The notes: a model not told the origin generated them from the letters alone. A stretch of DNA of 64,000 bases from an uncultured Tenacibaculum sp. (GCF_947494125.1 NZ_CANLTU010000001.1:248001-312000); one strand, 5' to 3'. Positions 1-8,834 are shown, counted from the stretch's first letter. Numbers and translations: made by a program.

Positions 1-88
1 ATATCCTGACTCATACTAACATATTCGCAACAAAAAAACGGTTATTCTGTTATATTAAGAAACAAATTACTTAAAATTAAATATTAAT

Positions 89-96
89 TATCTTTG
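89..96 (+). promoter_or_regulatory. -7 promoter element upstream of the Usp gene
   Basis: The octamer TATCTTTG matches the Bacteroidota sigma-A -7 consensus TAnnTTTG and lies 47 bases before the start codon of the universal stress protein gene. No clear -33 box is visible. The first 142 bases hold nothing else that I recognise. Confidence 0.55.
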
Positions 97-142
97 CAAT
101 CTTGTGAGCAAAAAACACCACCAACATTAAAAAAAGATTTTT

Positions 143-937
143 ATGAAACATATATTAGTTCCTATTGGTTCCTCAGACAATTCAATAAACACCTTACAAT
201 ATGCAATAAATTTTGCTGAAGCTATGAATGCAAAAATATTTGTAATGCGTGCTTACAAACTTTTATCTAAAGCTGGCGCTTTTGTAAATGCTGATGATAC
301 TATGCAACGAGAAACTAATTTGTATTTACGAACTATGATTAACTCTGTTAATAGAAAAAATGTCGCTATAAAAATGATTACTGCTAAAGGAGATGTTTTA
401 GAGAGCATTACTTCTATAAACAGAGAATTAAATATCGATTTAATTATCATGGGGCCTAAAAGTAACTCTATTAAAGATGAAGTTTTTTTAGGAAATACTT
501 CAGGACGTGTTTTAAAGCAAACTGACATCCCTATGCTAATTGTTCCTGAAAACTATGCATTCTCTCCTTTCAAAAAGGTACTAACAGCTTTTAAATCGGG
601 AATTATAAATAAAGAAGGTGTTTTAGAACCATTGCAAAAAGTTTTAACATCGTTCTCAGCAATTTCAAATTTACTACTAGTAAAAACTCCTTCTTATACA
701 GATAAAGATTTAAAATTAGATACTGAATTAGAAGCAATAAAAACTGAATTAACCACTACTGAAAACGCAACTACTTTTCAAGGTGTTTTAGAGCATTTTC
801 AATCTCATAATCCAGATTTATTATGTGTATTTAGAAGAAATAGAGGTTTTTTCCAAAAACTTTGGGAAAGCAACACCATTCTAAAAAAAGAATTCCATTG
901 TAATATTCCTGTACTTGTTTTAAGAGGGAAATTATAA
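143..937 (+). CDS. Universal stress protein (tandem Usp domains)
   Basis: This 264-residue cytoplasmic protein has the universal stress protein fold. Residues 1-140 form a good UspA domain, opening with KHILVPIGSSDNS and closing with a nucleotide-binding-loop-like stretch around MGPKSNS to PMLIVPE. Residues 150-264 look like a second, degenerate Usp domain that ends in IPVLVLRGKL and lacks the glycine loop. Tandem Usp proteins of about 270-280 residues are common in flavobacteria. The next gene starts 3 bases after the stop, so the two are probably co-transcribed from the -7 element at 89. The ligand and role (stress or energy sensing) cannot be told from sequence. Confidence 0.9.
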   Translation: MKHILVPIGSSDNSINTLQYAINFAEAMNAKIFVMRAYKLLSKAGAFVNADDTMQRETNLYLRTMINSVNRKNVAIKMITAKGDVLESITSINRELNIDLIIMGPKSNSIKDEVFLGNTSGRVLKQTDIPMLIVPENYAFSPFKKVLTAFKSGIINKEGVLEPLQKVLTSFSAISNLLLVKTPSYTDKDLKLDTELEAIKTELTTTENATTFQGVLEHFQSHNPDLLCVFRRNRGFFQKLWESNTILKKEFHCNIPVLVLRGKL

Positions 938-940
938 TCT

Positions 941-1486
941 ATGAAAAAAGAAAATTTTGTTCTTGAGCAAAAACTTAAAAGGCTTAAAATATCTTACACT
1001 AACGAAAACGGAAAAATTATTATAGGAAAATCTAAAGTTGATTACTTTACGCTTTTAGGTCTTATTATATTACCTCTAATAAGTTTCTTAGTAATTTTAT
1101 ATTTTGTTATTAATTATTCTTTTTTTAGTGGAAAAATAATAACCTTCTTATTCCTAATGGGAGGATCATTTTTATTTTACTCAAAACGTTATATTTCAAA
1201 GAAAAAAAATAATTCAGCTCTTAAAAGGTTAAGTGATAATGCTATTTTTTTCGAAGACAATACTTTTCAAAAAAGGTTTGACCTTAATAACACTAGAGAG
1301 TTTAAGTATAGCATGAATGAAATTTCTGAAGACACTTATGAAGGTATTTTACTTTTAGTAGATACAGATAATAATCAACATAAAATTTTAGCTTTTGATG
1401 ATGAAAATGAACAATATTTGCATAACGACTTAAAATGGTTTATTGATTATTTTTCAAAATACATTAAAATAAAAAAGGAAGTTTAA
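941..1486 (+). CDS. Small membrane protein of unknown function
   Basis: The 181-residue product has two adjacent hydrophobic segments (about residues 34-58 and 62-82) followed by a charged, probably cytoplasmic tail of about 95 residues. I recognise no domain. It starts 3 bases after the universal stress protein stop and is likely the second gene of that operon. Its last codons lie inside the 5' arm of the intrinsic terminator, so translation and termination overlap. It converges with mutS. Confidence 0.75.
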   Translation: MKKENFVLEQKLKRLKISYTNENGKIIIGKSKVDYFTLLGLIILPLISFLVILYFVINYSFFSGKIITFLFLMGGSFLFYSKRYISKKKNNSALKRLSDNAIFFEDNTFQKRFDLNNTREFKYSMNEISEDTYEGILLLVDTDNNQHKILAFDDENEQYLHNDLKWFIDYFSKYIKIKKEV

Positions 1487-1499
1487 AACTTCCTTTTTT
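1471..1499. terminator. Bidirectional intrinsic terminator
   Basis: An A-run plus GGAAGTTT arm pairs with AAACTTCC followed by a T-run. It lies between two convergent genes (membrane protein and mutS) and can serve both strands. Confidence 0.8.
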
Positions 1500-1502
1500 A
1501 TT

Positions 1503-4130
1503 TTATTTCTTTACCAACATTCGCTTAATTTCATTCAACTTCATTAATGCTTCAATAGGTGTAAGCGTATCAATATTTGTAGCTAGAATTTCTTCTCGAA
1601 TATCTTCTAACAAAGGATCATCTAATTGAAAAAAGCTCATTTGCATTTCTTCATGCTGTGTTTCTTTTAACGTTTCTTTTACCTCTTTGTGCGCATGATT
1701 TTCTTCTAATTGCTTTAATATTTTCTGCGCTCTATGTATTACCATATTTGGCATTCCTGCCAATTTTGCTACATGAATACCAAAACTATGATTACTACCT
1801 CCTGCAACTAATTTGCGTAAGAAAATAATACTACTATCTAATTCTTTTACAGATACATTAAAGTTTTTAATACGTTCAAAAGTAGTAGTCATTTCATTTA
1901 ACTCATGATAGTGCGTAGCAAACAATGTTTTTCCTTTTGCTGGATGTTCATGTAAATATTCGGCAATAGCCCAAGCAATAGAAATACCGTCATAGGTAGA
2001 AGTTCCACGCCCAATTTCATCTAATAAAACCAAACTACGATCAGAAATATTATTTAAAATAGACGCAGTTTCATTCATCTCAACCATAAAGGTAGATTCT
2101 CCCATTGAGATATTATCACTGGCACCTACTCTAGTAAAAATTTTATCTACAATACCAATTCTAGCATTTTGAGCTGGAATATAACTTCCCATTTGAGCTA
2201 ATAAAACAATCAATGCTGTTTGACGTAATATTGCCGATTTACCCGACATATTAGGACCAGTAATCATAATTATTTGTTGCTGATTACAATTTAAAACAAC
2301 ATCATTTGCAATGTACTCTTCACCTATTGGCAATTGTTTCTCAATTACTGGATGACGACCATTTTTTATTTCAAGATCTGTAGTATTATCCATTAAAGGA
2401 CGTACATAATTATTATCCATTGCCAAGGTTGCAAACGATAATAACACATCTATTTTAGCAATGTTCTGTGCGTTTTGTTGTACAGGTTTTACAAAATCAA
2501 TAATAAACTGAACTAGTTTTGCAAAAATCTCAACTTCAATTTGTTGTATTTTTTCTTCAGCACCTAATATTTTTGCTTCGTATTCTTTTAACTCTTCAGT
2601 AATATAACGTTCGGCATTTACCAACGTTTGTTTACGAATCCATTCTTCAGGCACTTTATCTTTATGCGTGTTTCGAACTTCAATATAATATCCAAAAACA
2701 TTATTAAATGCAATTTTTAAACTCGTAATTCCTGTTCTTTCAGTTTCACGAGCCAACATGCTATCTAAATATTCTTTACCAGAATTAGATATATTTCTTA
2801 ACTCATCTAATTCACTAGAAACACCGCTAGCAATTGCATTTCCTTTATTAATATTTACAGGCGCTTCTTCTAAAACAGTTTCAATAATTTTATCAATCAA
2901 CAACTTACAATCGTGTAATTGATTTCCTATTTCTTTAACTGTTTTATTTTTACTTTTCTCAGCAGCTTCTTTTATTGGTAAAATTGCCTTTAACGAGTTT
3001 TTTAATAAAATTACCTCTCGTGGCGATACTTTACCTGTTGCTACCTTCGATATTAAACGCTCAATATCTGAAACTTGTTTTAACTGATATGAAACAGTTT
3101 CAAGAAAAGCATCACTATCAATTAAAAACTTTACTATTTCATGACGTTGCTTAATTTGCTCCAAATCTTTTAATGGTAAGGCTAGCCAACGTTTTAACAA
3201 CCTTCCTCCCATTGGAGAAATTGTTTTATCTATAACATCTAATAAAGAAACTGAGTTTACAGAATTACCGCCATACAATTCTAAGTTTTTCACTGTAAAA
3301 CGGTCCATCCAAACATAATTATCTTCAGCAATTCTACTAATAGATTGTATGTGCTCTATTTTATTATGTTGTGTTTCCGATAAATAATACATCGCAGCAC
3401 CTCCAGCAACAATACCATATTCTAATTCTTCAACACCAAATCCTTTTAAATTTTTAACTTTAAAATGATTGCTTAATAATTCACTTCCATATTCTTTTTG
3501 AAAAACCCAATCATCTAAATAAAAAGTATGAAAACGATTCGTAAATAATTCTAAAAATCGCTGTTTGTATTTTTTCTCAACTAAAACTTCACTAGGTGTA
3601 AAGTTTTGTAAAAGCTTGTCTATATATTCTTCGTTTCCTTGTGCAATTAGAAACTCACCCGTAGAAACATCTAAAAAAGAAACACCTAATAACTTTTTAC
3701 CAAAGTGTACTGCAGCTAAAAAATTATTTGATTTTGATTGTAGCACTTCATCATTTAAAGCAACACCTGGAGTAACCAATTCGGTAACCCCACGCTTTAC
3801 AATGGTTTTAGTCATTTTAGGGTCTTCTAACTGATCGCAAATTGCAACACGTAAACCAGATTTTACCAATTTTGGTAAATACGTATTTAACGAATGATGT
3901 GGAAAACCCGCCAAAGCAGTTTCACTTTCGCTTCCTGCTCCTCTTTTTGTTAGAATTATCCCTAAAACTTTCGATGCTTTTACTGCATCTTCTCCAAAGG
4001 TTTCATAAAAATCACCTACCCTAAAAAGTAACATAGCATCCGGATATTTAATTTTAATTCCATTGTATTGTTTCATTAATGGAGTCACCTTTTTTGCCTT
4101 TGCTTTTGCCAAGTTTCTAGATTTTTTCAA
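1503..4130 (-). CDS. mutS: DNA mismatch repair protein MutS
   Basis: The 875-residue MutS binds mismatches and uses ATP to recruit MutL. The N-terminal mismatch-reading F-x-E motif is present (GDFYETF, near residue 40). The lever/clamp region follows, then the ABC-type ATPase with Walker A GPNMSGKS, Walker [13 protein letters not shown] and the C-terminal helix-turn-helix region. Length is normal for the family. The start codon at 4130 places the usual lysine-rich leader directly before the conserved TPLMKQY segment. The gene is divergent from a SPOUT methyltransferase, with a 46-bp shared promoter gap. On the minus strand that gap holds TATCTTCG, one base off the -7 consensus. Confidence 0.98.
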   Translation of the reverse strand: MKKSRNLAKAKAKKVTPLMKQYNGIKIKYPDAMLLFRVGDFYETFGEDAVKASKVLGIILTKRGAGSESETALAGFPHHSLNTYLPKLVKSGLRVAICDQLEDPKMTKTIVKRGVTELVTPGVALNDEVLQSKSNNFLAAVHFGKKLLGVSFLDVSTGEFLIAQGNEEYIDKLLQNFTPSEVLVEKKYKQRFLELFTNRFHTFYLDDWVFQKEYGSELLSNHFKVKNLKGFGVEELEYGIVAGGAAMYYLSETQHNKIEHIQSISRIAEDNYVWMDRFTVKNLELYGGNSVNSVSLLDVIDKTISPMGGRLLKRWLALPLKDLEQIKQRHEIVKFLIDSDAFLETVSYQLKQVSDIERLISKVATGKVSPREVILLKNSLKAILPIKEAAEKSKNKTVKEIGNQLHDCKLLIDKIIETVLEEAPVNINKGNAIASGVSSELDELRNISNSGKEYLDSMLARETERTGITSLKIAFNNVFGYYIEVRNTHKDKVPEEWIRKQTLVNAERYITEELKEYEAKILGAEEKIQQIEVEIFAKLVQFIIDFVKPVQQNAQNIAKIDVLLSFATLAMDNNYVRPLMDNTTDLEIKNGRHPVIEKQLPIGEEYIANDVVLNCNQQQIIMITGPNMSGKSAILRQTALIVLLAQMGSYIPAQNARIGIVDKIFTRVGASDNISMGESTFMVEMNETASILNNISDRSLVLLDEIGRGTSTYDGISIAWAIAEYLHEHPAKGKTLFATHYHELNEMTTTFERIKNFNVSVKELDSSIIFLRKLVAGGSNHSFGIHVAKLAGMPNMVIHRAQKILKQLEENHAHKEVKETLKETQHEEMQMSFFQLDDPLLEDIREEILATNIDTLTPIEALMKLNEIKRMLVKK

Positions 4131-4176
4131 TTAGTTTTGCGAAGATAAATATTCGATTTTAAAGTTAACATTTTTT

Positions 4177-4707
4177 ATGAGAAAACTAAAGAATAATGAG
4201 TTAGGTAGAATTTCGGTTGACGAGTTTAAACAAACCAAAAAAACACCAATTATTGTTGTATTAGATAATATTAGAAGTTTAAACAACATAGGCTCTGTTT
4301 TTAGAACTTCGGATGCTTTTTTAATTGAAAAAATTTATTTGTGTGGTATTACCGCTACACCTCCTAACAAAGAAATTCATAAAACGGCTTTGGGAGCTAC
4401 CGAATCTGTTGCTTGGGAGTATGTAGAAAACACTATTGATTTAATTGAATCATTAAAAAAAGACAAGGTGAAGGTTTTAGCCATTGAACAAGCTGAAAAC
4501 AGCACTATGTTAAATGAATTTACACCTGAAGCAAACCAAAAATATGCTGTGGTAATGGGAAATGAGGTAAAAGGTGTACAACAAGAAGTTGTTTCAGCTT
4601 CCAATTTTTGTATTGAAATCCCACAATTAGGCACCAAACATTCTTTAAATATTTCTGTGAGTTGCGGAGTTGTTCTTTGGGACTTATTTAATAAAGTTTC
4701 TTCGTAA
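4177..4707 (+). CDS. SPOUT (TrmH/SpoU) family RNA 2'-O-methyltransferase
   Basis: This 176-residue single-domain SpoU-type enzyme transfers a methyl group from SAM to a ribose 2'-OH in tRNA or rRNA. All three family motifs are present: LDNIRSLNNIGSVFRTSDA (motif 1), VVMGNEVKGV (motif 2) and IPQLGTKHSLNISVS (motif 3, the trefoil-knot SAM site). It lacks the N-terminal RNA-binding domain of longer TrmH/RlmB proteins. The substrate base cannot be assigned. It is divergent from mutS and followed directly by a palindromic repeat. Confidence 0.9.
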   Translation: MRKLKNNELGRISVDEFKQTKKTPIIVVLDNIRSLNNIGSVFRTSDAFLIEKIYLCGITATPPNKEIHKTALGATESVAWEYVENTIDLIESLKKDKVKVLAIEQAENSTMLNEFTPEANQKYAVVMGNEVKGVQQEVVSASNFCIEIPQLGTKHSLNISVSCGVVLWDLFNKVSS

Positions 4708-4713
4708 CCAACG

Positions 4714-4784
4714 CGTCATTACGAGAGGGAATCTTCTCATTCAAAACTCATAATTAGCAGATTGCTTCATATTTCGCAATGACG
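4714..4784. repeat. Palindromic intergenic repeat, copy 1
   Basis: This 71-bp imperfect palindrome has outer arms CGTCATTACGAG and CGCAATGACG and an inner AGATTGCTTC arm. The same design recurs at 5117-5201. I recognise it from memory as the GTCATTGCGAG-type dispersed repeat found between genes in many Bacteroidota. It lies between the methyltransferase and the GIY-YIG gene. Confidence 0.8.
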
Positions 4785-4819
4785 ACTAATAATACATAAG
4801 GTTTTCGTAAATTCATCAT

Positions 4820-5116
4820 ATGAAAAATCCATCTGTTTACTTTTTAACAAATAAAAACAATACAGTTATTTATATCGGAGTCACTTCAAACCTAAATAAA
4901 AGAATCTACGAACATAAAAATGGGAAATATGAAGGATTTTCTTACAAATACAATTGTAACAAACTTATCTATTACGAACAATTTTCTACAATGAACGATG
5001 CTATAAGTAGAGAAAAGCAATTAAAATCTGGAAATAGAAAAAAGAAAGAGGATTTAATAAATAAAGAAAATCCTAATTGGTTAGATTTATCTGAAAATTG
5101 GTTATTTAATATTTAA
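4820..5116 (+). CDS. GIY-YIG family nuclease (UPF0213/URI-like)
   Basis: This 98-residue protein is a stand-alone GIY-YIG nuclease domain. The motif reads VYFLTNKNNTVIYIGVTSN, with the catalytic Tyr pair and Gly, followed by NLNKRIYEHKNG (Arg) and a later Glu in SREKQLKSG. Proteins of this size make up the UPF0213-like group, whose substrate is unknown. Its stop codon abuts a palindromic repeat with no gap, and another copy sits 35 bp upstream of the start, so repeats bracket the gene. Confidence 0.88.
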   Translation: MKNPSVYFLTNKNNTVIYIGVTSNLNKRIYEHKNGKYEGFSYKYNCNKLIYYEQFSTMNDAISREKQLKSGNRKKKEDLINKENPNWLDLSENWLFNI

Positions 5117-5201
5117 CGTCATTACGAGGAAGAATGACGAAGTAATCTCACTATTCAAAACTCTCAGATAATAGATTGCTTCACTCTCGTTCGCAATGAC
5201 G
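5117..5201. repeat. Palindromic intergenic repeat, copy 2
   Basis: This 85-bp element has outer arms CGTCATTACGAG and CGCAATGACG and inner arms GAAGTAATCT and AGATTGCTTC, so it can fold into a long cruciform or RNA hairpin. It begins at the base after the nuclease stop codon and may also act as its terminator. Confidence 0.85.
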
Positions 5202-5221
5202 AAGTGAACTCAAAAACAACA

Positions 5222-5249
5222 AATTACTTCACTAAAATTCGCAATGACA
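5222..5249. repeat. Partial palindromic repeat (3' half)
   Basis: A degenerate half copy: ATTACTTC, spacer, TTCGCAATGAC. It matches the right arm of the two full elements just upstream. The remaining sequence to 5371 holds no further gene. Confidence 0.6.
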
Positions 5250-5371
5250 AGTGTAACCTCAAGGAAGAATAAATAAAAACTAGTTTTTTTGTTTGTCATT
5301 CTGCTTGAAACCCCTTAATTTAGAGACTTTAATTATCCCCCCACAAAAAGTAATCTAAACATTCTTATAAT

Positions 5372-5515
5372 ATGGAAAACAAAGACTCTCAGAAAACAAC
5401 AATAAAATTAAACCGTGGAGGCGGAGATGCCGGTGGATTAACTACTAACGGTGGTGGAAATACCGGAACTGACACTGGTGGTGGTGATGGTGGTACTACT
5501 GGTGGAAATGGATAA
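5372..5515 (+). CDS. Short glycine-rich peptide (47 aa)
   Basis: An ATG-initiated 47-residue reading frame begins MENKDSQKTTIKLNRGGGD and continues as a Gly/Thr/Asn/Asp-rich tail (about 20 glycines). It has no cysteine, signal peptide or membrane segment. A clean intrinsic terminator follows, which supports a real transcript. The KTTIKLN start loosely resembles leaders of short Bacteroidota precursor peptides, but no modifying enzyme is near. The TPR-sensor histidine kinase gene starts 76 bp downstream. Function unknown; it could be a small structural, signal or precursor peptide. Confidence 0.6.
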   Translation: MENKDSQKTTIKLNRGGGDAGGLTTNGGGNTGTDTGGGDGGTTGGNG

Positions 5516-5528
5516 AACTATTTAAAAT

Positions 5529-5574
5529 AAAACTCTTAATTCTTTTATTTAGATTAAGGGTTTTATGTTTTTTT
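5529..5574 (+). terminator. Intrinsic terminator after the Gly-rich peptide gene
   Basis: The arm AAAACTCTTAAT pairs with ATTAAGGGTTTT across a 12-base loop, and a T-run follows. It separates the peptide gene from the histidine kinase gene. Confidence 0.7.
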
Positions 5575-5590
5575 ACTTCAATACTTAACA

Positions 5591-7459
5591 ATGAGATTCC
5601 TTTTCTTTTTTATTTACTTTATAAATCTCACTTATAGTCAAGAAATTGATTCTATTCCTAAGAATGATAAACTAAAAATACTCGAAATTGGTTTATCTGC
5701 CTTTTTTGAAAATGATACTGCTACTTTAAAAAAATCACACAAAAATCTTTTATCTCTTTACAAAAAAGAGGCAAATTCTATATTATTAGCGAAACACTAT
5801 CAATATAAAGCAATGTTTTTTGAATTAAAATATAAAAAAGACAGTGCATATTATTATTACCATCAATCTAAAAACATTTCTAAAAAAACAGGTGACTCTT
5901 TAGAAGTTGGTAGGCGTTTGTTAAGTATGGCTATATTACAAAGAGAGGCAAAAGATTATTTAGGTTCAGAAATTAACTCTATAGAAGCCTTACAATATTT
6001 AGAGCCCATTAAACCAAATAAATATTTAATTTCTCTATATAATTTACTAGGCCTAACATCTAGTGAATTAAAAAAGAAAGAAGCTGAAACTTATTATAAA
6101 AAAGCTTTAAAAATAAACAAATCACTTCTTGTCAACAATAGGAAAGCACTTGATTTCTTATACATAACAAATAATTTAGGTCTCTTATATCAGAATAAAA
6201 AAAAGCATAAAAAAGCCATTTCTTACTTCAAAAAAGGGTTAGCTTTTGATAGTATTAAAAAAAAACACCCTAGACAATATGCTTTATTATTAGAAAATTT
6301 AGCTTTTAGTAATTATTCTTTAGAGAAAAAAGAAAAAGTTTTTCAACAATACAATGAAGTATTAGCTATTAAAAAAAGGTTAAATAACCTTAGTGGAGCA
6401 AGCACAACACACATAAACATTTCTAATTACTACAAAGACCTTAAACAAAATAAAAAAGCTGAATACCATTCTAAAGAAGCTTTAAAATATGCCAAACAAA
6501 CTCAAAATAATAATCGTTGGCTAGAAGCTTTAAAAAATCTTTCAGACCTTACAATAGGTAAACAATCAAAACAATACTTAGAAGAATATATTATACTTAA
6601 TGACAGTTTATTTCAAAAAGAACGTCTGTTAAAAAATCAATTTGCAAAAATTAGATACGAAACCAGTAAAAAAGAAAAAGAAAATACGGTTTTAAAATCT
6701 GAAAACGAGAAAAAACAAGCGCAAATAGCCTACCATAAACAACAGCAAACCATTGGTTGGTTAGCGGCTGCCAGTGTATTATTATTATTAATTTTAAGTA
6801 TTACTTTCTTTTTACAAAGAAGAAGAAAGCTTTTATACCAAGCACAATTAGAGGCTGCTGAAGCTAGGGAAAACGAACGCCAACAAATTGCAAAATCTTT
6901 ACACGATGAAGTTGCTGGAGATTTACGCATGCTCCATAACAAATTAGAGAAATCTAATTTAGTAGAAGAAGCCCAAAAACTAAATAATGTAAAAGAAAAC
7001 GTTCGTAATTTATCACATCAATTAAGTAGTGTAAGTTTTGACGAAGTTTCTTTTAAAGACCAAATAATTAATTTAGTAAGCGATTATTTTGAACTCGATT
7101 TTAAAATATCGGTTAATGGATTGCATGAATGTGAATGGCAATATATAAATGATGCTATAAAACGTTTACTCTATTTAGGCATTAGAGAAAGCATACAAAA
7201 CTGTAAAAAATATGCGCAGGCGAGTAAAATAATTATTAACCTTACTGTACAGAAAAATTATGTACTTTTGAATATTACTGATAATGGCATCGGTTTTGAT
7301 ACTAAAATCAGTAAAAAAGGAATAGGTTTACGCAACCTTCAGGAACGTGTTGAAGACTTAAATGGGACTTTAAACATTAGTAGTGAAATAGGTAGCGGTA
7401 CCAAAACTAATATTCAAATACCCTTAAATGCCTGGACTAACAAAAATACTCCTAGTTGA
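5591..7459 (+). CDS. Sensor histidine kinase with periplasmic TPR domain (HisKA_3/NarX type)
   Basis: The 622-residue kinase has a signal peptide (residues 1-17, ending YSQE) and a TPR-rich periplasmic region to about residue 380 with a coiled stretch. One membrane helix follows (about 390-414, WLAAASVLLLLILSITFFL). The cytoplasmic half holds a HisKA_3 dimerisation motif with the phospho-acceptor His (ERQQIAKSLHDEVAGDL) and a HATPase_c domain (NCKKYAQ as N-box, DNGIGF as G1, KGIGLRNL as G2). This is the NarX/LiaS-like class that phosphorylates NarL-type regulators. The next gene, a response regulator, overlaps its 3' end by 32 bp, so the pair is translationally coupled. TPR sensors of this sort are thought to sense proteins or peptides, but the signal here is unknown. 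Confidence 0.93.
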   Translation: MRFLFFFIYFINLTYSQEIDSIPKNDKLKILEIGLSAFFENDTATLKKSHKNLLSLYKKEANSILLAKHYQYKAMFFELKYKKDSAYYYYHQSKNISKKTGDSLEVGRRLLSMAILQREAKDYLGSEINSIEALQYLEPIKPNKYLISLYNLLGLTSSELKKKEAETYYKKALKINKSLLVNNRKALDFLYITNNLGLLYQNKKKHKKAISYFKKGLAFDSIKKKHPRQYALLLENLAFSNYSLEKKEKVFQQYNEVLAIKKRLNNLSGASTTHINISNYYKDLKQNKKAEYHSKEALKYAKQTQNNNRWLEALKNLSDLTIGKQSKQYLEEYIILNDSLFQKERLLKNQFAKIRYETSKKEKENTVLKSENEKKQAQIAYHKQQQTIGWLAAASVLLLLILSITFFLQRRRKLLYQAQLEAAEARENERQQIAKSLHDEVAGDLRMLHNKLEKSNLVEEAQKLNNVKENVRNLSHQLSSVSFDEVSFKDQIINLVSDYFELDFKISVNGLHECEWQYINDAIKRLLYLGIRESIQNCKKYAQASKIIINLTVQKNYVLLNITDNGIGFDTKISKKGIGLRNLQERVEDLNGTLNISSEIGSGTKTNIQIPLNAWTNKNTPS

Positions 7460-8105
7460 TGATCATCAATTAATAATTGAAGGAATACTCTCTTACTTAA
7501 AAGATATTGACAATTTAGAAATAGAAACAGCTAATTCTTGCGACGAAGCTTTTTCAAAAATAAAAACAAGTCTTAATAGTAATCCTTTTCATATTGTTTT
7601 TACCGATTTAAGCTTCGATAACCATCATGAAAATAACACACTCGATGGTGGAGAATCTTTGATAAAAGCACTTCAACAAGAAAAAATTAATATTAAAATG
7701 GGAGTTATTACTGGACACTCAGAAACCAATAGAGTGTTTAATGTAATTCATAACTTAAATCCATCAGCATACATATTAAAAGGAAATTGTAGCACAGATG
7801 AGTTAACCTTTGCTATTCAAAAAATAGTAAAAGGCGAAATATATTATACCCATGAAATTCACCAAAAACTCTTAAAAAGAGCTTTAATAGAAATTCAAAT
7901 GGATGAAGTAGCAATTCAAATTTTAAAGGAATTACCAAAGCACGCTAAGATTGGTAATTTAGAAGGGCTCATTAAAAAAAGAGATGGCTCTGCAATAAAA
8001 GTACGTTCAATAGAAAGTAAATTAGCAAAGCTTCGTACCGATTTACAAGCGAATAACAATACCGATTTAGTACTGAAAGCTAAGGAATTAGGTATATTAG
8101 ATTAA
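7428..8105 (+). CDS. Response regulator with divergent NarL/LuxR-like C-terminal domain
   Basis: This 225-residue regulator has a receiver domain with acidic pair D11/D12 (LLVDDHQ), phospho-acceptor D60 (IVFTDLS) and conserved Lys in AYILKGN. The output region (about 155-225) is a diverged helix-turn-helix in which the usual LTPRE start is replaced by MDEVAIQIL. The recognition-helix region RSIESKLAKLRTDL and the tail LVLKAKELGIL still follow the NarL/FixJ layout. It overlaps the kinase gene by 32 bp. Only 4 bp after its stop begins the first of eight near-identical double-box promoters, which makes it the best candidate activator of that array (inference from position and motif spacing). Confidence 0.92.
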   Translation: MPGLTKILLVDDHQLIIEGILSYLKDIDNLEIETANSCDEAFSKIKTSLNSNPFHIVFTDLSFDNHHENNTLDGGESLIKALQQEKINIKMGVITGHSETNRVFNVIHNLNPSAYILKGNCSTDELTFAIQKIVKGEIYYTHEIHQKLLKRALIEIQMDEVAIQILKELPKHAKIGNLEGLIKKRDGSAIKVRSIESKLAKLRTDLQANNNTDLVLKAKELGILD

Positions 8106-8109
8106 ATTT

Positions 8110-8175
8110 TGCGGAAATCCACATTTTTTACTGCGGAAATCCATTTTTATAGTTAAGACACTAGCAATATCTTTG
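8110..8175 (+). promoter_or_regulatory. Double-box promoter, unit 1
   Basis: Box 1 TGCGGAAATCC (8110-8120) and box 2 TGCGGAAATCC (8132-8142) are identical and 22 bp apart. The -7 element TATCTTTG is at 8168-8175, 58 bp from the box 1 start. No -33 box is evident, as expected of an activator-dependent promoter. Confidence 0.85.
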
Positions 8176-8180
8176 TATCA

Positions 8181-8264
8181 GAATTAAACTACTCTTGGGG
8201 AAAATTCTGAAAAAAGGAAAAAAAACAAACCTTTCGGATTCTAATCTGAAAGGTTTGTTTTTTT
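8181..8264 (+). ncRNA. Array small RNA, unit 1 (divergent member)
   Basis: The predicted ~84-nt RNA starts 5-7 bases after the -7 element. A 5' hairpin (CAGAATT/AATTCTG, 8179-8209) carries the shared GGGGA motif inside its loop. A 3' intrinsic terminator has an 18-bp stem (8223-8240 with 8242-8259) and a T-run. There is no start codon with a meaningful frame. It differs from the other units in its 5' hairpin and its longer terminator stem. Confidence 0.75.
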
Positions 8265-8288
8265 GTATAAAATCCGATTTTAATTAAC

Positions 8289-8354
8289 TGCGGAAAACCA
8301 CACTTTTTTTTTCGTTAATCCCTTTTACTATAACAAAAACCTCTTGTATATTTG
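8289..8354 (+). promoter_or_regulatory. Double-box promoter, unit 2
   Basis: Box 1 TGCGGAAAACC (8289-8299), box 2 TTCGTTAATCC (8311-8321), 22 bp apart. The -7 element TATATTTG is at 8347-8354, 58 bp from the box 1 start. Confidence 0.83.
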
Positions 8355-8359
8355 TAACA

Positions 8360-8438
8360 TCGAATTTCAACTCATATTGAAAAGCGATATTTAAGGGGAA
8401 AAACTAAACCTTCTAGAGTTAATCTAGAAGGTTTTTTT
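8360..8438 (+). ncRNA. Array small RNA, unit 2
   Basis: The predicted ~79-nt RNA has a 5' hairpin TTTCAA-CTCATA-TTGAAA (8365-8382), a single-stranded linker GCGATATTTAAGGGGAAAAA, and a terminator hairpin ACCTTCTAGA/TCTAGAAGGT with a T-run (8406-8438). It has no reading frame. The hairpin arms differ from units 3-6 in compensating positions while the loop is unchanged. Confidence 0.83.
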
Positions 8439-8484
8439 ATGCTAACAACTTTGCTAATTTAGAAATATCAATTTTACGCACTCT

Positions 8485-8550
8485 TGCGGAAATCCACATT
8501 AATTATTGCAGTAATCCCTTTTTAATAAACAAAATCCTAAAGTACATTTG
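8485..8550 (+). promoter_or_regulatory. Double-box promoter, unit 3
   Basis: Box 1 TGCGGAAATCC (8485-8495), box 2 TGCAGTAATCC (8507-8517), 22 bp apart. The -7 element TACATTTG is at 8543-8550, 58 bp from the box 1 start. Confidence 0.85.
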
Positions 8551-8555
8551 TAGCA

Positions 8556-8636
8556 TCTAATTTCGTCTCATAACGAAAAAACGATATTTAAAGGGGAAAA
8601 ACTAAACCTTCTAGAATTTATCTAGAAGGTTTTTTT
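8556..8636 (+). ncRNA. Array small RNA, unit 3
   Basis: The predicted ~81-nt RNA has a 5' hairpin TTTCGT-CTCATA-ACGAAA (8561-8578), the linker CGATATTTAAAGGGGAAAAA and terminator hairpin with T-run at 8604-8636. Nearly identical to units 4-6. Confidence 0.84.
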
Positions 8637-8683
8637 ATGCAAACAACTTTACTATTTTAGAAATATCAATTTTTATGCACTCT

Positions 8684-8749
8684 TGCGGAAATCCACATTA
8701 ATTATTGCAGCAATCCCTTTTTAATAAACAAAGTCCTAAAGTACATTTG
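8684..8749 (+). promoter_or_regulatory. Double-box promoter, unit 4
   Basis: Box 1 TGCGGAAATCC (8684-8694), box 2 TGCAGCAATCC (8706-8716), 22 bp apart. The -7 element TACATTTG is at 8742-8749, 58 bp from the box 1 start. Confidence 0.85.
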
Positions 8750-8754
8750 TAGCA

Positions 8755-8834
8755 TCTAATTTCGTCTCATAACGAAAAACGATATTTAAAGGGGAAAAAC
8801 TAAACCTTCTAGAATTTATCTAGAAGGTTTTTTT
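8755..8834 (+). ncRNA. Array small RNA, unit 4
   Basis: The predicted ~80-nt RNA has the 5' hairpin TTTCGT-CTCATA-ACGAAA, one fewer A after the hairpin than units 3, 5 and 6, the GGGGA linker, and a terminator at 8802-8834. Confidence 0.84.
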
